Assembly: GCA_018398765.1 (NCBI GenBank)
Contig: JAHBMJ010000728.1
Span: forward strand, 1-41,741
Length of the DNA: 41,741 bases
Direction of reading: 5' to 3'
Origin: Chromera velia
Lineage: Eukaryota > Sar > Chromeraceae
Below the pieces are notes generated by a model. The model saw only the letters and a list, made by a program, of their open reading frames with translations. It ran no database searches and had not been told where the DNA came from. A program made the translations under genes and the position numbers. Below, piece after piece: positions 21,999 through 34,161 of this stretch. Each line of letters begins with the position of its first letter. Position 1 is the stretch's first letter.

Positions 21999-24422
21999 CA
22001 TGTACACATATTGATTCACACAATCACAGGCACGATCACACGCAATGTCGCGTACAATGGAGACTTGGAGGCTTACACTGCATGCATGACTCCGGACTTT
22101 CTCAGATTAAGAAGAGAAAGAGTGGGTGAGTGAAAGAGTGAAAGGACGAGAGGGAATGACGGACGAGGACAGAGAAAGATACAGGTAGGAAGGAGGGGAA
22201 GACACAGCAAGTCAGAAGACAAGCCGCACAAAGCAAGCACGAAAGTACGGGTGGCGAGGTGAGACTAAAGACAAGAGGAAAAGGTGAGACAAAACACAGG
22301 ACAAAAAGGGTGAGCCAAAAAGACAAGACAAAAATGCAGGACGGAAGATATCGTGCATCAGTGACTGAAGTGAAGGTCAGAAAAAAGGTGAGGGAGGAGG
22401 CGACTTGAAGCCAAGTCCCACTCGCAACACCGACTTTCAACGAAGTTCAACAGCAGAACAAAACAAATGTATGCACAGAAAGGGTGAAAACGATCAATAA
22501 GTAATGAAGTAATGAATTCGTCCAACGCAACACAGAGTCATTGTTGATTCAAACAAAGAAAGAAGCCAGCGGGGGGGTCCACTCCTTGGCGGACCAGCAA
22601 CAACCCCCAAATGTTCTCTCTCCTCTCTTCTCGTCGTCAAGACTTGCTCACCGTAGGAGCAAGCTTACAAAACGGTTTTGACGAGGGTTGAATTGGTGAG
22701 TCGGAGAAAGAATAGAAGAAAAGAAAGAAAGAAAGACAGACAGAAAGAACGGAAGAAGGAACAAGCGTCGAATGCAAAAGTACAACAGCAGAAAAGGTCG
22801 ATGCCTCAGTTCTGCCAGACGTGAACATTCGATGAACCCATGAACGGACGCAAGGAAGCAAGCTTGAATTGACTTTCATGTACCCATTGACAAAAGAGGA
22901 CGTAAAATATTGAGCAGATGGATCGTCTTACTCAAACAAAGAGAGAGGACAGGACCTCTTCAAACGAATAAGAATGACTGAAGGCCAAGACAGACTTCTG
23001 ACTCAACTCACTTCTTCTTGGCTTGCATTATCAGTTCTCGTTTGGTCTGTTTCATTCAATTTGCTTGAGACCGACCGTGTGTCCTTTGTGCTACAGAATC
23101 ATGCATTTGCATTGCAGCAACTTACACAGCAGTCAAAAGCAAACAACCAAGCAAGCGAGTCATTCAGAAAGTCGACGATCGAACGCGCAGGAAAGAGTCT
23201 CTTTGACTGACGCACGCTTGTGGGCGAACTTCTGAAGTGCAGTGCATGCTACACCCTCCCTCGTGGTTTGTTTGAACGAAAGGAGGGAGGGATTGACGTG
23301 CAGTGCAGTCATTTTATTGGATTGAAGAGGACGTTGATCGATTTGCGTTTGCAGATCTCTCTCCACTCGATTTCCTTCTTCAGTTTTCTTTCTTTCTTGT
23401 GATTGAAGAGACAGAAAGAGAAAGAAAGAGACGCTCGAGGATGTTGGGAGAATTGATCGAGATCTGGAAAAACACAGATTCGTCATCATTCGGTGGCTCT
23501 TTCACTGTCGCTTCCCTTCTTTTGCTTCTTGGGTATTCGTTCAATTTGTTCTTCTTTGCTCCCCTTCCCCATCAGTCTGATGAATTCCGTGTTGCCGAAA
23601 CCTCCGTCTTGTCTGGCCATGGTTTGCAGCGCAACAAACAAGCTCTGGAGGATGGTGCGTCGATTGATTGATTGATTATGAATGCAGAAAGAACAGTTAG
23701 TGCACAGACAAGAACGAGGCCGTGGATTCTCCATTGACCTGCTTCTCATCCGTGCAGTCTCTCTTTTTTCTTCACTCACTGCTAGTTTGCCTGTCCAACA
23801 ACATGACAAAGCTTGCCAAGGGGGCTCGAACGGAGAGCAGAACTGAAAGACCGGGGCTGCTGTGTCACTGCGTGCGTCAACCGGAGTGAGAGGCTGAAAC
23901 CACAAGCAGCAGAACAAGCAGCCTCTCTTACTCTCGCTTTCCTTTTCTGCAACAGCTCCGCATGCCTCCCTCCCTCGTCCAAATGAATGAGGGTCTCCAT
24001 TCATCCATCCATCCAGCCATCCTTCCCTTCTTCCCTTTTGCTTTTTTCTCTCTCGTATTCATTAAAAAAAAACAAAGTAAAAGGCCAACCACGACAGACA
24101 GAGTCGAGATGCGCCCCTACTGATGATACAAAAAGACAACAATAAAAACAGACCGAATTTTCTTTTAGAATAAAACGGCCAAACGAACCGGCGCATTTCG
24201 CACGAATTCAATCACAACATAAAAGAAGTTCTCGCCAGAGAAGTGCACCTGTGCTCTGCTTAAATCATTTTCTTCCCCCTCTTCCTCTCTTTCTTTCCTC
24301 CTTCTTCCTTTCTATCTGCCTGTGTGTGCTGAGCACCTTGGCACCCTCCCGTCCTATCGCAGCCATTGAAAACATACCGACTAATTAAAAGCGGCCCAGC
24401 CAAGCCCAGCAATTGAGACAGC

Positions 24423-24454
<32 letters not shown>
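24423..24454. repeat. (GATA)n microsatellite
   Basis: Eight uninterrupted GATA units can be read here. Confidence 0.9.
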
Positions 24455-24456
<2 letters not shown>

Positions 24457-25149
24457 AGAAACAAAAGGGACTGCAGCCACTCACTCCACTGTATTCCCTT
24501 CCCTACCATCAACAGAAGAGAGAGGAGAGGCGCGTGCACGCAACAGAAGGAACAAAACAGAAAGAAACAAAAGAACGAACCCAGGAGGAGGAGAGAGACA
24601 GAGCAGTCAGTCAATTTGCTTCTCAGTCGTCATTTCTGTCTATCGGCTGGCCTCTCACACCGCAGACGATGCGAAGCGTCGCCTCAATTCCCTTTTCGAA
24701 TCGTGTCTCCCTCCCTCCGCACCCTCCATTCCCCCCCTTCTTCCTTTCTTTGTTTGCTCCCTTTCCCTGCGCTTAATTCTCTGTCTGTCTGCCGAGGAAT
24801 GTCGAACGCTCTCGATTCCTCAGATCTGGCCGTTGCTTCCAACTCCATACACCCTGCCTGCCTGCTTGCATGCACTCCTTCAAAACGGACAGGCTCCCCC
24901 TGCTTCTTCTCTGACTGTTCGTTCTCTTTTCTTCTTCTCTCTTAGGCAACAGGGAGAAGAGATGTCAGGCAACCAGCGAGAAGGGGAGGGCAGGAGCCCG
25001 TCTGTGTGACCGGTGATTTGTTTGGTGGTCTAACTTTGTGAGGCTACCAGTCATTTAAGAAGAGCCCGCAAGACTGAGGCGGAAAGACGGAGACGCAGGT
25101 ACATTAAATGCTGTGTGTCCACACACGCAGACAGTGGTGGAAGTGCGCA

Positions 25150-25179
25150 TGAATGAATGAATGAATGAATGAATGAATC
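25150..25179. repeat. (AATG)n microsatellite
   Basis: About seven uninterrupted tetranucleotide units. Confidence 0.9.
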
Positions 25180-25516
25180 ATGGACTGACTCAATGGATTC
25201 TTAAAAAAATTGCCCCCATTGAGTTCTTTCAGTATACTCTTCCTTCCTCAAAAAGAAGGGGGATCCAAAAAGTTGCATTATTGCTGTATCGATCCTTCTG
25301 CTGAATTTATTTATTCATCTATCTGCCTGGGTGGACTTCGTCTTCCTTGCTGCATGAATCCTTCTCCTCCAGGCTGACTCTCTCTTCTTTCCTTCTTCAC
25401 CTTCAAATAAATGCCCTCCCTGCCACCCCTTCATGAAGTCTCTCTTCTCTTCTCCCTCTTTCACTCATTCATTCACGCGTTCCCCCCTGCCGCTGGGCAG
25501 CCTCCCTCTCGCTCGC

Positions 25517-27393
25517 TCACTTCTTCCAGTTGGCGTGGTGCCAGTCAATCAGACCCAGAGCCTTCATTGGGGGAAGGAGGAGCTCGGCCCAGGGGTCCAG
25601 GCCGGGTCTCTTGACTGCTGCGGGGTGCTGGTGGTGGTGCTTGTGCTTGTGCTCCCCCACAAGGAAGTAGAGGAGCGGGAGGGTGAAGGACAGCAGGTGG
25701 ATCTTCCCGTGCACCGCGCAGAAGGTCAGAATCTGCAGAGATCCATCCATTCGTAGAGACAACAGAAGAAACACAAAGCATGAGATCACGGCGCCCGCAC
25801 AGGCAAGCGAGAAGAGAAAGAGAAAAGTCATCTGGCAGCAGATCCTGTGCCCTCTGTTTCGTCTGAAGCTCACATGCGTTTTTTTCATCTCATCAGTGGG
25901 CTGTGAGGTTTTTCATTTGAGAAGAAACAACACCCGGATTGACTTTCTGTTGGAGAGACGAAACGACTGAAAGACTTCGTTCGTTGTCTCTGTTCTTTTC
26001 TCTGGCTCTTTTCTTTTCTCTGGTGTGTGCACTCGTTGACGCAAGAACATGCACAAGTAAGTTTTGTCTGTATGTCTGTCTGACCGAATCGTCACTGCAT
26101 GATGCATGCACCAACTGACGATGGGAGCCATCCAGACGAGGAGCTTGGCTTGCTCTCTCCACGTGCCGTCCATAGCGTACCCTCCCAGTTGTTCGTGGGT
26201 CTCACTCTGAACGCACGCATGGGGGGGGAGGTAGAGGCGTGATTCCGGAGCAATCGATAGAGAGGGAAAAGATGGCCACGGAACAGGCAGCCAGATGAGT
26301 GAAAGCCCGCGCCGAGCAGGCGAAGTTATGAGAGTGTTGAGAGGCATTCCCTTTCTCTGGCAGGACAGAAAACTGACGCACGCAGAATCCAGAAAGCATT
26401 CAGCAAAAGTTTCAGTCCAGGCCTCTGTCGGGTGCTTGTTGTCGGGAAAAGAGTGGATGTCTCGATTTCTGAGTAGAAGAGACAGAACGGTGCATGCATG
26501 AAGCGGCGACAGGAGGTGTGTAGAGGCGGGTAGACGGACGGAAAAAAGAAAAAAAGGAGGTAGACGGGTTCCACTCTCTTTCTCTACGCGTGTATTGAAC
26601 ACACAGCCACGCAGACCGACGGACTGACCCCGTGAAACTCGACGTTGAACATGAGGGTGGCGATCATGCACAGGATAGAGGAGAGCCACCCCACCCACAC
26701 GGTTGCGCAGATCCCCCAGGAATAGTAGAGGACTGCTGCCTCCAAGAAGGAGGGAACGAAGAAGAGCTTGTCCAGCAGGACCATCTCAGGTGTCAAGTGG
26801 TCAGGAGGAAGCCAGGCCACGTCGACTTTGATGCCGATTTGGGAGTTGAACCAGAAGATGAACGCATTCCACCAGCCCATAACCACAGGAGAGTGAGGGT
26901 CTTTGTCGGTATCTGAAAACCGATGGTGCTGCTTGTGTTTGGCCGTCCACCAGACAGGCGAGCGCTGCCCGGCAAGGCAAGCCACACAGGCGAGAACAAA
27001 GGTGAGGGGTCGAGACGCGGTGAAGCTTCTGTGAGAGAAGAAGCGATGCAAGAGGATGCTCATACAGACCCCCACCTTGAACCATACAAAGAGATACATG
27101 GTCAGCAGCTCGGCCACTCCGGGACGGGGAACAGAGGGGAGAAGAGAAACAATGCCAAAGCCAACGAGAACAGCAATGGGATGGCTGAAGAGGTGCTTTG
27201 TGAGGATGTTGATGGGATCATTCAGGCCGTGTTCATTCAGCTCTCCTTCAGGAACCTTCTTGAGCCCCACTGGACTGAGTTCTTTCGACTTTCTTTCTTT
27301 GGCCTTCAACGGAACAACCTCAACGGCACCCGAAGCCTTCAGTTGAGGTTCCAGGGTCAGGGCTGTCGTTCGAACTTGCTGTGTGTAACTCAT
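25517..27393 (-). CDS. Membrane fatty acid desaturase, delta-9 (acyl-CoA/acyl-lipid) type
   Basis: Exons on the minus strand: 27393-26629, 26206-26096 and 25732-25517. All junctions are phase 0, with donors GTCAGT and GTGACG and CAG acceptors, giving 363 residues. The three histidine boxes that bind the di-iron centre are present: HRFFSH (116-121), HKQHH (153-157) and HKHHH (322-326). Hydrophobic segments lie around 70-145 and 205-250, as in membrane desaturases of the ER or plastid. The family inserts a cis double bond into a saturated acyl chain using O2 and an electron donor. No cytochrome b5 domain is fused. I chose the ATG at 27393 (MSYTQQ). The same frame is open to an ATG at 27699, which would add 102 residues of Ser/Gln-rich sequence, possibly a targeting leader. 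The gene lies head to head with the one starting at 28440. Confidence 0.9.
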
Positions 27394-27699
27394 AGTGGAC
27401 GACGGCTGAGGTATCAAAAGGTACGAGTCGATCTGGGCTGCGATCCAATGAAAAGATATGGAAGAAAAGAAATGAGACTGCCGAAAGAGTGGTCTGTCTA
27501 TTCTAGTCAGCAGAGAAGATGATGGACGAGGATGAAAGTGCACAGACTGCTGATTTACTGTTGAGGGTGATGTATGAACAGAACAAGTGCTTTGTGGTTG
27601 AATCTGACTCATGGCCCGGGTGGTTCTGAGTGAGGGTGCCATTCTGTGTTGCAGCGACCTCAAGTCGATCGATTTTTCAAAAAACCGAATATTTTTCAT

Positions 27700-28439
27700 A
27701 TATATTCTTTTGTCAATGAGTTTGGCAAAAGTGCATGGAAAAAAAACTCGGTTGTGTAATTTTGAGAAATTTTTGAGAAATTTCCCAATTTCGGACTCAG
27801 CTTGGACAAAACTAATTCATGATCCGCGGCATTTGCATGAGAATATTTTGTTTGTGTTTTCGCACGCGACTCAGAACATTAGTACGAGATCGTGATTGCA
27901 TATCGATAAAAGCCCCGCTTAATTTTCTGCAGGGTGAGGGTTTTTTTTGAGGGGGGAGGGGGGGGTGCATGCAGTCTGTGCATGCATGCCCGACAGAGAG
28001 CGCGCGCGATGAGAGCGCGTGATGAGCGCGTGGGATGAGCTATAGCCATGCAGGGCCATGCACGGAGTCCACGGACTGCCCGTATCTTTCAGCTAAACGT
28101 TCTGTGTTCTTTGCGAGCATTTCCCGCGAATCTGCCCCATGGCACAATGTACCTTCCTTGATTGCCGCCACCATCTATTTGGGCGCTGTGACTTTCAGTT
28201 AACTCCAGTGTTTGTCGGGTGTTTTTTGTTTCAGTTCGCTGAACGGTGTTGTTGCTTGATCTACAGAGATCGGGCAGCACAAAACTCACGATCTGATTAA
28301 GCGGTGGGCAGCTTGGACTTACCACCAGACTCTTACAAGTTGCCAAAAAATTCCCTCCGGAAGACCGTGTTTGCAATCTGTCGTGAGGGAAAAAAAGGCA
28401 ACACCCCATTCAAGTTCTTTCTGTCTCCTGAAAAGGGGC
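27700..28439. promoter_or_regulatory. Intergenic region between divergent genes, with GCATGC palindromes
   Basis: This 740-bp region separates the 5' ends of the desaturase (minus) and the coiled-coil gene (plus), so it likely holds both promoters. TGCATGC occurs at 27966-27972, and GCATGCATGC at 27980-27989. TGCATGC-type sites are bound by AP2-family factors in apicomplexans. Whether that holds here is inference, because the motif is common throughout the noncoding DNA of this window. Confidence 0.4.
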
Positions 28440-31400
28440 ATGGACTCCGACTCGATGGAGGAGCCTCAGCCAAAGAAACCCGGCACCGTGCCAGAAGTGC
28501 CTCTGACTCTTGTCAGCAGGGCCCAAGGACTCTCCCCTACAGATTCCAGTTTTCTTGACCAGTCAACACGCACAGCCAGTGCAGAGGTTGCTGCAGAAAC
28601 CGCCGAAGAGAACTTTGAGGAGACAGAGGGGGTGCTAGACGGACATGAGGCCGCCGTTGCACAAGCCGCCGCAGAGTCCGAGGGTCTGTTGTTCACTCAA
28701 CAGGCGGCCGGTGTGTGTCCTGATGGCTGTGCACCCCACACAGACCCCAAAAAAGCCGTCGACGAGGATGAATGCAGAGAAAGCGCGGGTGATGCTCCCG
28801 CCCCTGCTACCTCTCATCATGACGAAACAGAAGAACACGAACATCCAAAGTGCCAAGACAGCGAAAACGAAGCAAGTCCCCCTCTACCCCAGCGTTCTCC
28901 GATAGACCGCCCCTTTTCCAACAGCCTCCAGGAGTCACCCACTCCAAGAAGTTCCCTTCCATACGAACGACCTTTTCCTTTTGCAACCCCCCGACGACGG
29001 GGAGAAGGAGGAGAGGGTCGACGAACTGACTCAGATGCAGAAGGAGGGGGTACGCCTGTGAGCCGCTCTTTCCCATATCCCGCTTTTGTCTCGCCCCGGG
29101 GTGGGATGAGAGGAGGGGGGCCACTGGGCTCTCCCGGTGTGGGGGGCGGGGCGCCAAGTGAGTTTTCAGCTTCAGTTGTATCTCGTCCCTTCGGGGGGAA
29201 GGGTCCCCCCAAGGACCACGTCCGTGTCTATGATCTGAGATCAGAAGTGACAGGCTGGACGCACGCCCCCGCAGTGAGGCGTCCCCAGTTTGTTCCAAGA
29301 TCTGCCCTCGAGGGGGGTGTGGGTGTCAGTAGTAGTGCCGATATTGGCGCCGGCAGCGGCCCTGGGGGGGTAGGAATGGGAATGGGAGGGGGGTCCTCTC
29401 ATCATCCGGGNNNNNNNNNNNNNNNNNNNNNNNNNNNNNNNNNNNNNNNNNNNNNNNNNNNNNNNNNNNNNNNNNNNNNNNNNNNNNNNNNNNNNNNNNN
29501 NNNNNNNNNNNNNNNNNNNNNNNNNNNNNNNNNNNNNNNNNNNNNNNNNNNNNNNNNNNNNNNNNNNNNNNNNNNNNNNNNNNNNNNNNNNNNNNNNNNN
29601 NNNNNNNNNNNNNNNNNNNNNNNNNNNNNNNNNNNAGGGTGTCGGGTTGTTGGGACTGCGGAATCCGTACCGCAACCGTGGTCCCTTGTTTGGGGGTGGA
29701 GGGGGAGGGGGGGGGGCAGCTTCGACGTACCGGAGTTTTTCTGTGGCGGATACATTTGATGATCCGTTACATGGGTTTGGGGTTGGACGAGAGAGTGGAG
29801 GGCCCCTGGTAGGTCCTCGACAGACTGCAGAGTTCTACATAGGCTCGGACACAAATGGAGAGAGGGAGACGGGGAGAGGGGAGGGAGACGCCCCAAGTGG
29901 GTGGGGTGAGCTGGAGGCGGCAGTCGGAGAAGGTCTCGAGAGGGCCCGAGAGGACGACAGGATGCGGACAACTCAAAGAGATGGGGAGGAAAACGTGGGA
30001 GGGAGAGGAGGCACCTGCAGTGAGAGGGGGCCAGAGAGAGCGGCTGTTGCAGACCCTGCACCGTCTCCTGCTGTTGTGGTTATGCATGGGGGAGGCGGTC
30101 GGTCTGTTGCGAGTGCGCCTGTGGTGGGTGTGAGTAACCCCAACGTGCTTCTCCAGTCTCCACGATTCGGTCTGTTGGGAGACGCTGCAGAGAGGGGGGG
30201 ATTGCGCCGCAGAGGGCTGATGCCTAGTCGGGGCGTGGAGGGTCGAACAGGCTTCGGGCCTGAGGGTGAGGCTGGTGATGCCGAGGGTGGGTTTCTTCAG
30301 AACTTCGAGAACGACTTTGAGGTTGCTCTCGTGGAAGTTGATGAGACCCACGGCGACCTCAGCAGCGAGAGGTGAGTCAGGGTGGAGGGAGGAGAGGGAG
30401 GGGGGGGGGGAATTCCGTTCTTGCCATTTGTTTTTGGTTCATTGTGGAGTTTCAAATTCATCTGTCGGTCTGCTTTTCTTCCTTTGTGTACCCTTCTCTT
30501 GACTTGCCTTACCGCCTCTTGCTTTGCCGTCTGGTAGCGGACTGGTGTAAGGAAGACGGAGACTAACTTTGAATCATGAAGGTTCATGCAGTTGGCCTGG
30601 GGCTTCAGGGGTGTGTTTGTTTGCCGTGGAGAAAAAAGGTGATCTTCAATCAACCCTTTGTCTCCATCCTTCCTTCCTTCCTTCCTTGTGTTGCTTGCTG
30701 CCTTCCTCCCTTCCTTCAGGTTCTTCGTCCTGAGAGGAGAGCCGTACGAACAGCGCCGGAAAATGCAGGCTCTGATAATCATGCGAGAACAGGAGAAGAG
30801 TGAGTTGGTCAGGTCAAACAGGCAGTCAAGGAAAGGAGGTGGGAAGGTTGGAAGGGGGGCTGGTTTGGAGTTTGAAATGTGTCAGTGTTGTCAGTCAGTA
30901 AGTGAGTAAGCAAGCGTGTGTGTCTGTGAGTGTGTGTGTGTGTGTTGTGTGTATTGTGCATGCCGAAAAGATGAATTGGTGGTGTGAAGCCCAATCTGAA
31001 GGACAGGCAGAGAGCATAGGAATATCGGTAAGGCAAAGAAGACGGTTGTACGTATGATTATTCATCTCATCGTCAATTATGAGTGCGTAGAATAAGACGT
31101 GTAGGACAAGCGGCACAGGAGTTGGGCGTTTGAGAGTCCAGGCATGGACAGCAAAGGAAAAGCAACGGGGGAGCAGTGGGGAGGGGGAGAAGGCGTTTTG
31201 ATTCAAAAAGGCCCGAGACAAAGCTTCGAGGCACCCTGAGGAGAAAACCAGACAGACACACTTCACCACTCGATGATGCAAAGGAGAATTGAGGGGACTG
31301 ATCGATTCATCGTACGTCTCCTCGTCGTTTGTTTGCAGAGCTGGCTGCTCAGTGTGAACGCCGAGCGAACATCCTCAGGAGCCGTCTGGAAAGCCAGACG

Positions 31401-33853
31401 ATGGCAAAAGAAGAGTCAGTGAGTCAGTAAGTCAGGCGATCGATCAGTTGGGGGACAGATGAGCGCAGTGCCTCCTTCCTTCCTTGCTGTGCCGGCCTGT
31501 TGTGTAGGTTTGTGTCTGGTCGAAGAATGGTGAAAGAGCTGGTGGTTTCAAGTGGCGATGTGCGCAAGACCTATCGAGACATACCATGATCACGCGTTCA
31601 CTTTGTTCTTTCTCTCTATCCGCTGAATGAATCAATCGCGTGGGTGCTGCATGTGTGCATGCATGTCCATTTTCGTTTCTTTTCTTTTGATTGCAGGGAG
31701 CGGAGGGCCCGAGAGCGTCTCCAGGAAGACTCGAGGAGAGCTCTGGAGGCCTCCAGGACAGCCCATGAGGAACTGGCAGTGAGGGAGCGTGAGAACATGC
31801 AATTGAGGAGGGATAACAGAGGACTGCAGGAAAGGCTCCTGAAAGTCAACAGAGGTGGGTGGGGACTCTCAGCGCCTGGCTTTGCTTCCAATTCAATGAA
31901 TAGTCTCATTTTTGAGAGAGAAGCATGTTTGGCCTGAAAGTCCCACCCAGCACACAGTCTCCGTCGATTGGTTGTTTGGTTCGTTTTTCGTTCTCTTTAT
32001 GAAGGGAGTGGTAAAAAAGGGAAGGGCCCTTGAGTTTCTGTTCGGTTTTCTTTTTTTTTCATGCATGGCTCCTCGTGCGATGTCTTGTGTGCGCTTTCTT
32101 CCTTCGAATTTACTCTCTGCTTCTTCTGAATGGCCTCTGTCCCCTCTGCAGAATTCCTACAGGAAGCAGTCCAAGTGTCAGTCAGTTGGGGGAAGGGAGT
32201 TGGAAGGGCAGTGATTGGGTGAAGTGGGGATGCAGAGAGACGAAGAAAAAAGGCTCTCTCTCCCTATTTTGCTGTCGTGATTCCATTCAGGTGTACACTC
32301 TCGCGCGTCTCTTTTTGCCCTCCGTGCTGTCATCGACAACTGACGAGCGTGCTGCCCGAGCGCACATACACACAAAAAGAGGACGCTTCTGTTAACGATT
32401 CCTTGAACAAACTCCCTTTTCTGGCACTGCCTTTGACCATACGCATTGCATTCATCTTTTGTCTCTCCTTTCCCGTCGTTTCCTTTGCCCCTTTGCAGCA
32501 ACCAGTCGGAGCCCTCACATGACATGATCCCCCTGTACATAACCACCGCCCCCCCGAGTCCCCGGGATGCCGGTAAGACGACCAGGCGTGACTCCCTGAT
32601 AGGCAACAGCCTCGATTGCCTTCCAGGGAGACTGCAGAGCATTGCAGAACGGCGATTGGGTGGAGGAGGGGGTGTGGCCCCTCCCCACATAGACGGAGGG
32701 CTCCCTCGGGAGAGACTCAGACAGCAGGCAGATTTGATCAGGGGAGGTTTCCATCCGCATGGATGGTGTCCGAAAGATTTTGGGAGAGAGGGGCAGGCAG
32801 ACGGCCTCTCTCTCAGATCGGGAGGCGCCGACGAGGACGGACACAACGACGTTCCGACTCCTCGAGGGGGACCTTCGGAATTGGCGGAGGGGGGGGCAGA
32901 TGACAGGTCAGAAGATCTTTTTGAGTGTCTTCAAATGCGTGTCTCTACTTTGTGATTCTGTTTCTATGTCTCCTTCTGTTGCTTTCGCTTTCCGGTCGTC
33001 CTTTCTTTCTGTCCACTTCTTTCAACGCGCTCGTCTTCTCTTCTGCCTTCCTGGGTAGAATTTCTTCGTCCTTCCATTTTGCTCAACCGGCTCGTCTCCG
33101 TTCTTTGACGTTTTGCACCTTGCTCAGAGGATGGCAAAATTCTTGTTTGTACCTCTTTTCTCTCCCCCTTCTATTTGCGTCTGTCTGTGCCCTACATTCC
33201 TGTCTGGTACGTACGGTCTCTCTCGCTTAATTGCGATCTACAGGGACGCCAGGCACCTCCAGGGAACCTCTCAGCCCTCCCTGACTCCCGTCGTTCCTCT
33301 CAGACAACCCCTTCCCTTCATCACACACCACACCCCAAGACAAACACCCATGCAGTCCCCAGGGAGGGCTGCAGGTGGAGGGGGGACCCCACCCGAGAGC
33401 AGCTCCGCAGTGCCAGGCGCGACTCCTGCCTTCCCTGACGTCCAAACAGGCAGACACCGCCCAGACAAGTTCCAGAACCTTGACGGGGGTGATGCCATCG
33501 TGGAGCAGGTGGGAGGTGTCCTGAAGGACCAGGACAAATCGGCCCCCACCCCCTCTCGCATCCAGACCAAAGCCGCCAATATTGCGATGATCAGCAACCC
33601 CTCGGGAGCCGCCCCCAGCCGTCCCTATCGCTCTTTCCCAAACGATGGCGGGCCCTCCAACAGAGGCAATGGGGGAACAGGGGGGGAGGAGAGGGACAGA
33701 ATGAGGGGGGTAGAGAAGGACGACGGCGTGCGTCATGGAGACAGTGCGGGGGGAAGCAGACGCTCTGCAGGGTCCCAGTCCACCATCCCCTCATTGTGGC
33801 AGGCCTTCTGCCCACTTGGAGGGTCCGTCCCCTTTTTTTTTGTCAAACGATAA
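28440..33853 (+). CDS. Large disordered and coiled-coil protein of unknown function (interrupted by assembly gap)
   Basis: Exons: 28440-30371 (containing the gap 29411-29635), 30720-30799, 31339-31426, 31697-31854, 32152-32176, 32499-32906 and 33244-33853. All junctions downstream of the gap keep frame. The ATG at 28440 (MDSDSMEEPQPKK) is the first in frame. The N-terminal about 320 residues are acidic, then Pro/Ser/Gly-rich. After the gap the Gly/Arg-rich sequence continues to about 30300. Exons 2-5 encode a continuous charged coiled coil (EQRRKMQALIIMREQEK, then ERRARERLQEDSRRALE and on). The C-terminal exons are again Gly/Pro/Ser-rich with many Arg. I recognise no family. The layout, long disordered arms around a short coiled coil, suggests a scaffold or cytoskeletal role, which is only a guess. 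Exon 5 is a 25-bp microexon whose donor choice (GTCAGT) is set by phase. Confidence 0.75.
29411..29635. other. Assembly gap (225 N)
   Basis: The run of N lies inside a glycine-rich coding exon. The reading frame before it and the coding-like frame after it differ by one base when the gap is taken as 225 bp. The real length is therefore probably not 225, or an intron is hidden there. Confidence 0.95.
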
Positions 33854-34106
33854 ATGGATAAAAGAAGACTCAGGCACTTAGCCGGTCTGGCTCTTTCAAG
33901 AAGCATTGCAGCAGTTTCCTTGCGCATCATCAGCACGTAGGCATAGTGGGGTAGCTGTTTTGGGTTCTTTTTCACCAGCCGAAGGGAAGTGGCTCACATG
34001 CAGCCAAGGAGAGTGAATGCATTATTTCCACTTTTTGTGTTCCGCTGTCAGTCCGTCCGATGAGTCCCAGCAGAACCGGCTCCCCCCCCCCCCCNCCCTC
34101 TCTCTG

Positions 34107-34108
34107 TG

Positions 34109-34159
<51 letters not shown>
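34107..34159. repeat. (TG)n microsatellite
   Basis: A TG tract of about 26 units with a single TT interruption. It is preceded by a C-run containing an N, probably a sequencing-difficult spot. Confidence 0.9.

Positions 34160-34161
<2 letters not shown>

Larger units (their letters stand above)
20656..25516. other. Spacer without a recognisable gene
   Basis: The first 400 bases are AT-rich. The rest is dominated by purine or pyrimidine tracts and simple repeats: (CA)n at about 21969-21998, (GATA)n at about 24423-24454 and (AATG)n at about 25150-25179. Open frames up to about 170 residues exist but have low-complexity composition, and I recognise no domain. The downstream flank of the desaturase gene lies at the right edge. 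Confidence 0.55.

Noticed and set aside
22102-22440. Hydrophobic minus-strand ORF resembling a membrane protein
   Set aside because: Its Leu/Phe/Ser/Val content results from a long homopurine stretch on the plus strand.
24423-25179. Tetranucleotide tandem repeats considered as a CRISPR-like array
   Set aside because: They have no spacers, and the units are plain microsatellites in a eukaryotic setting.
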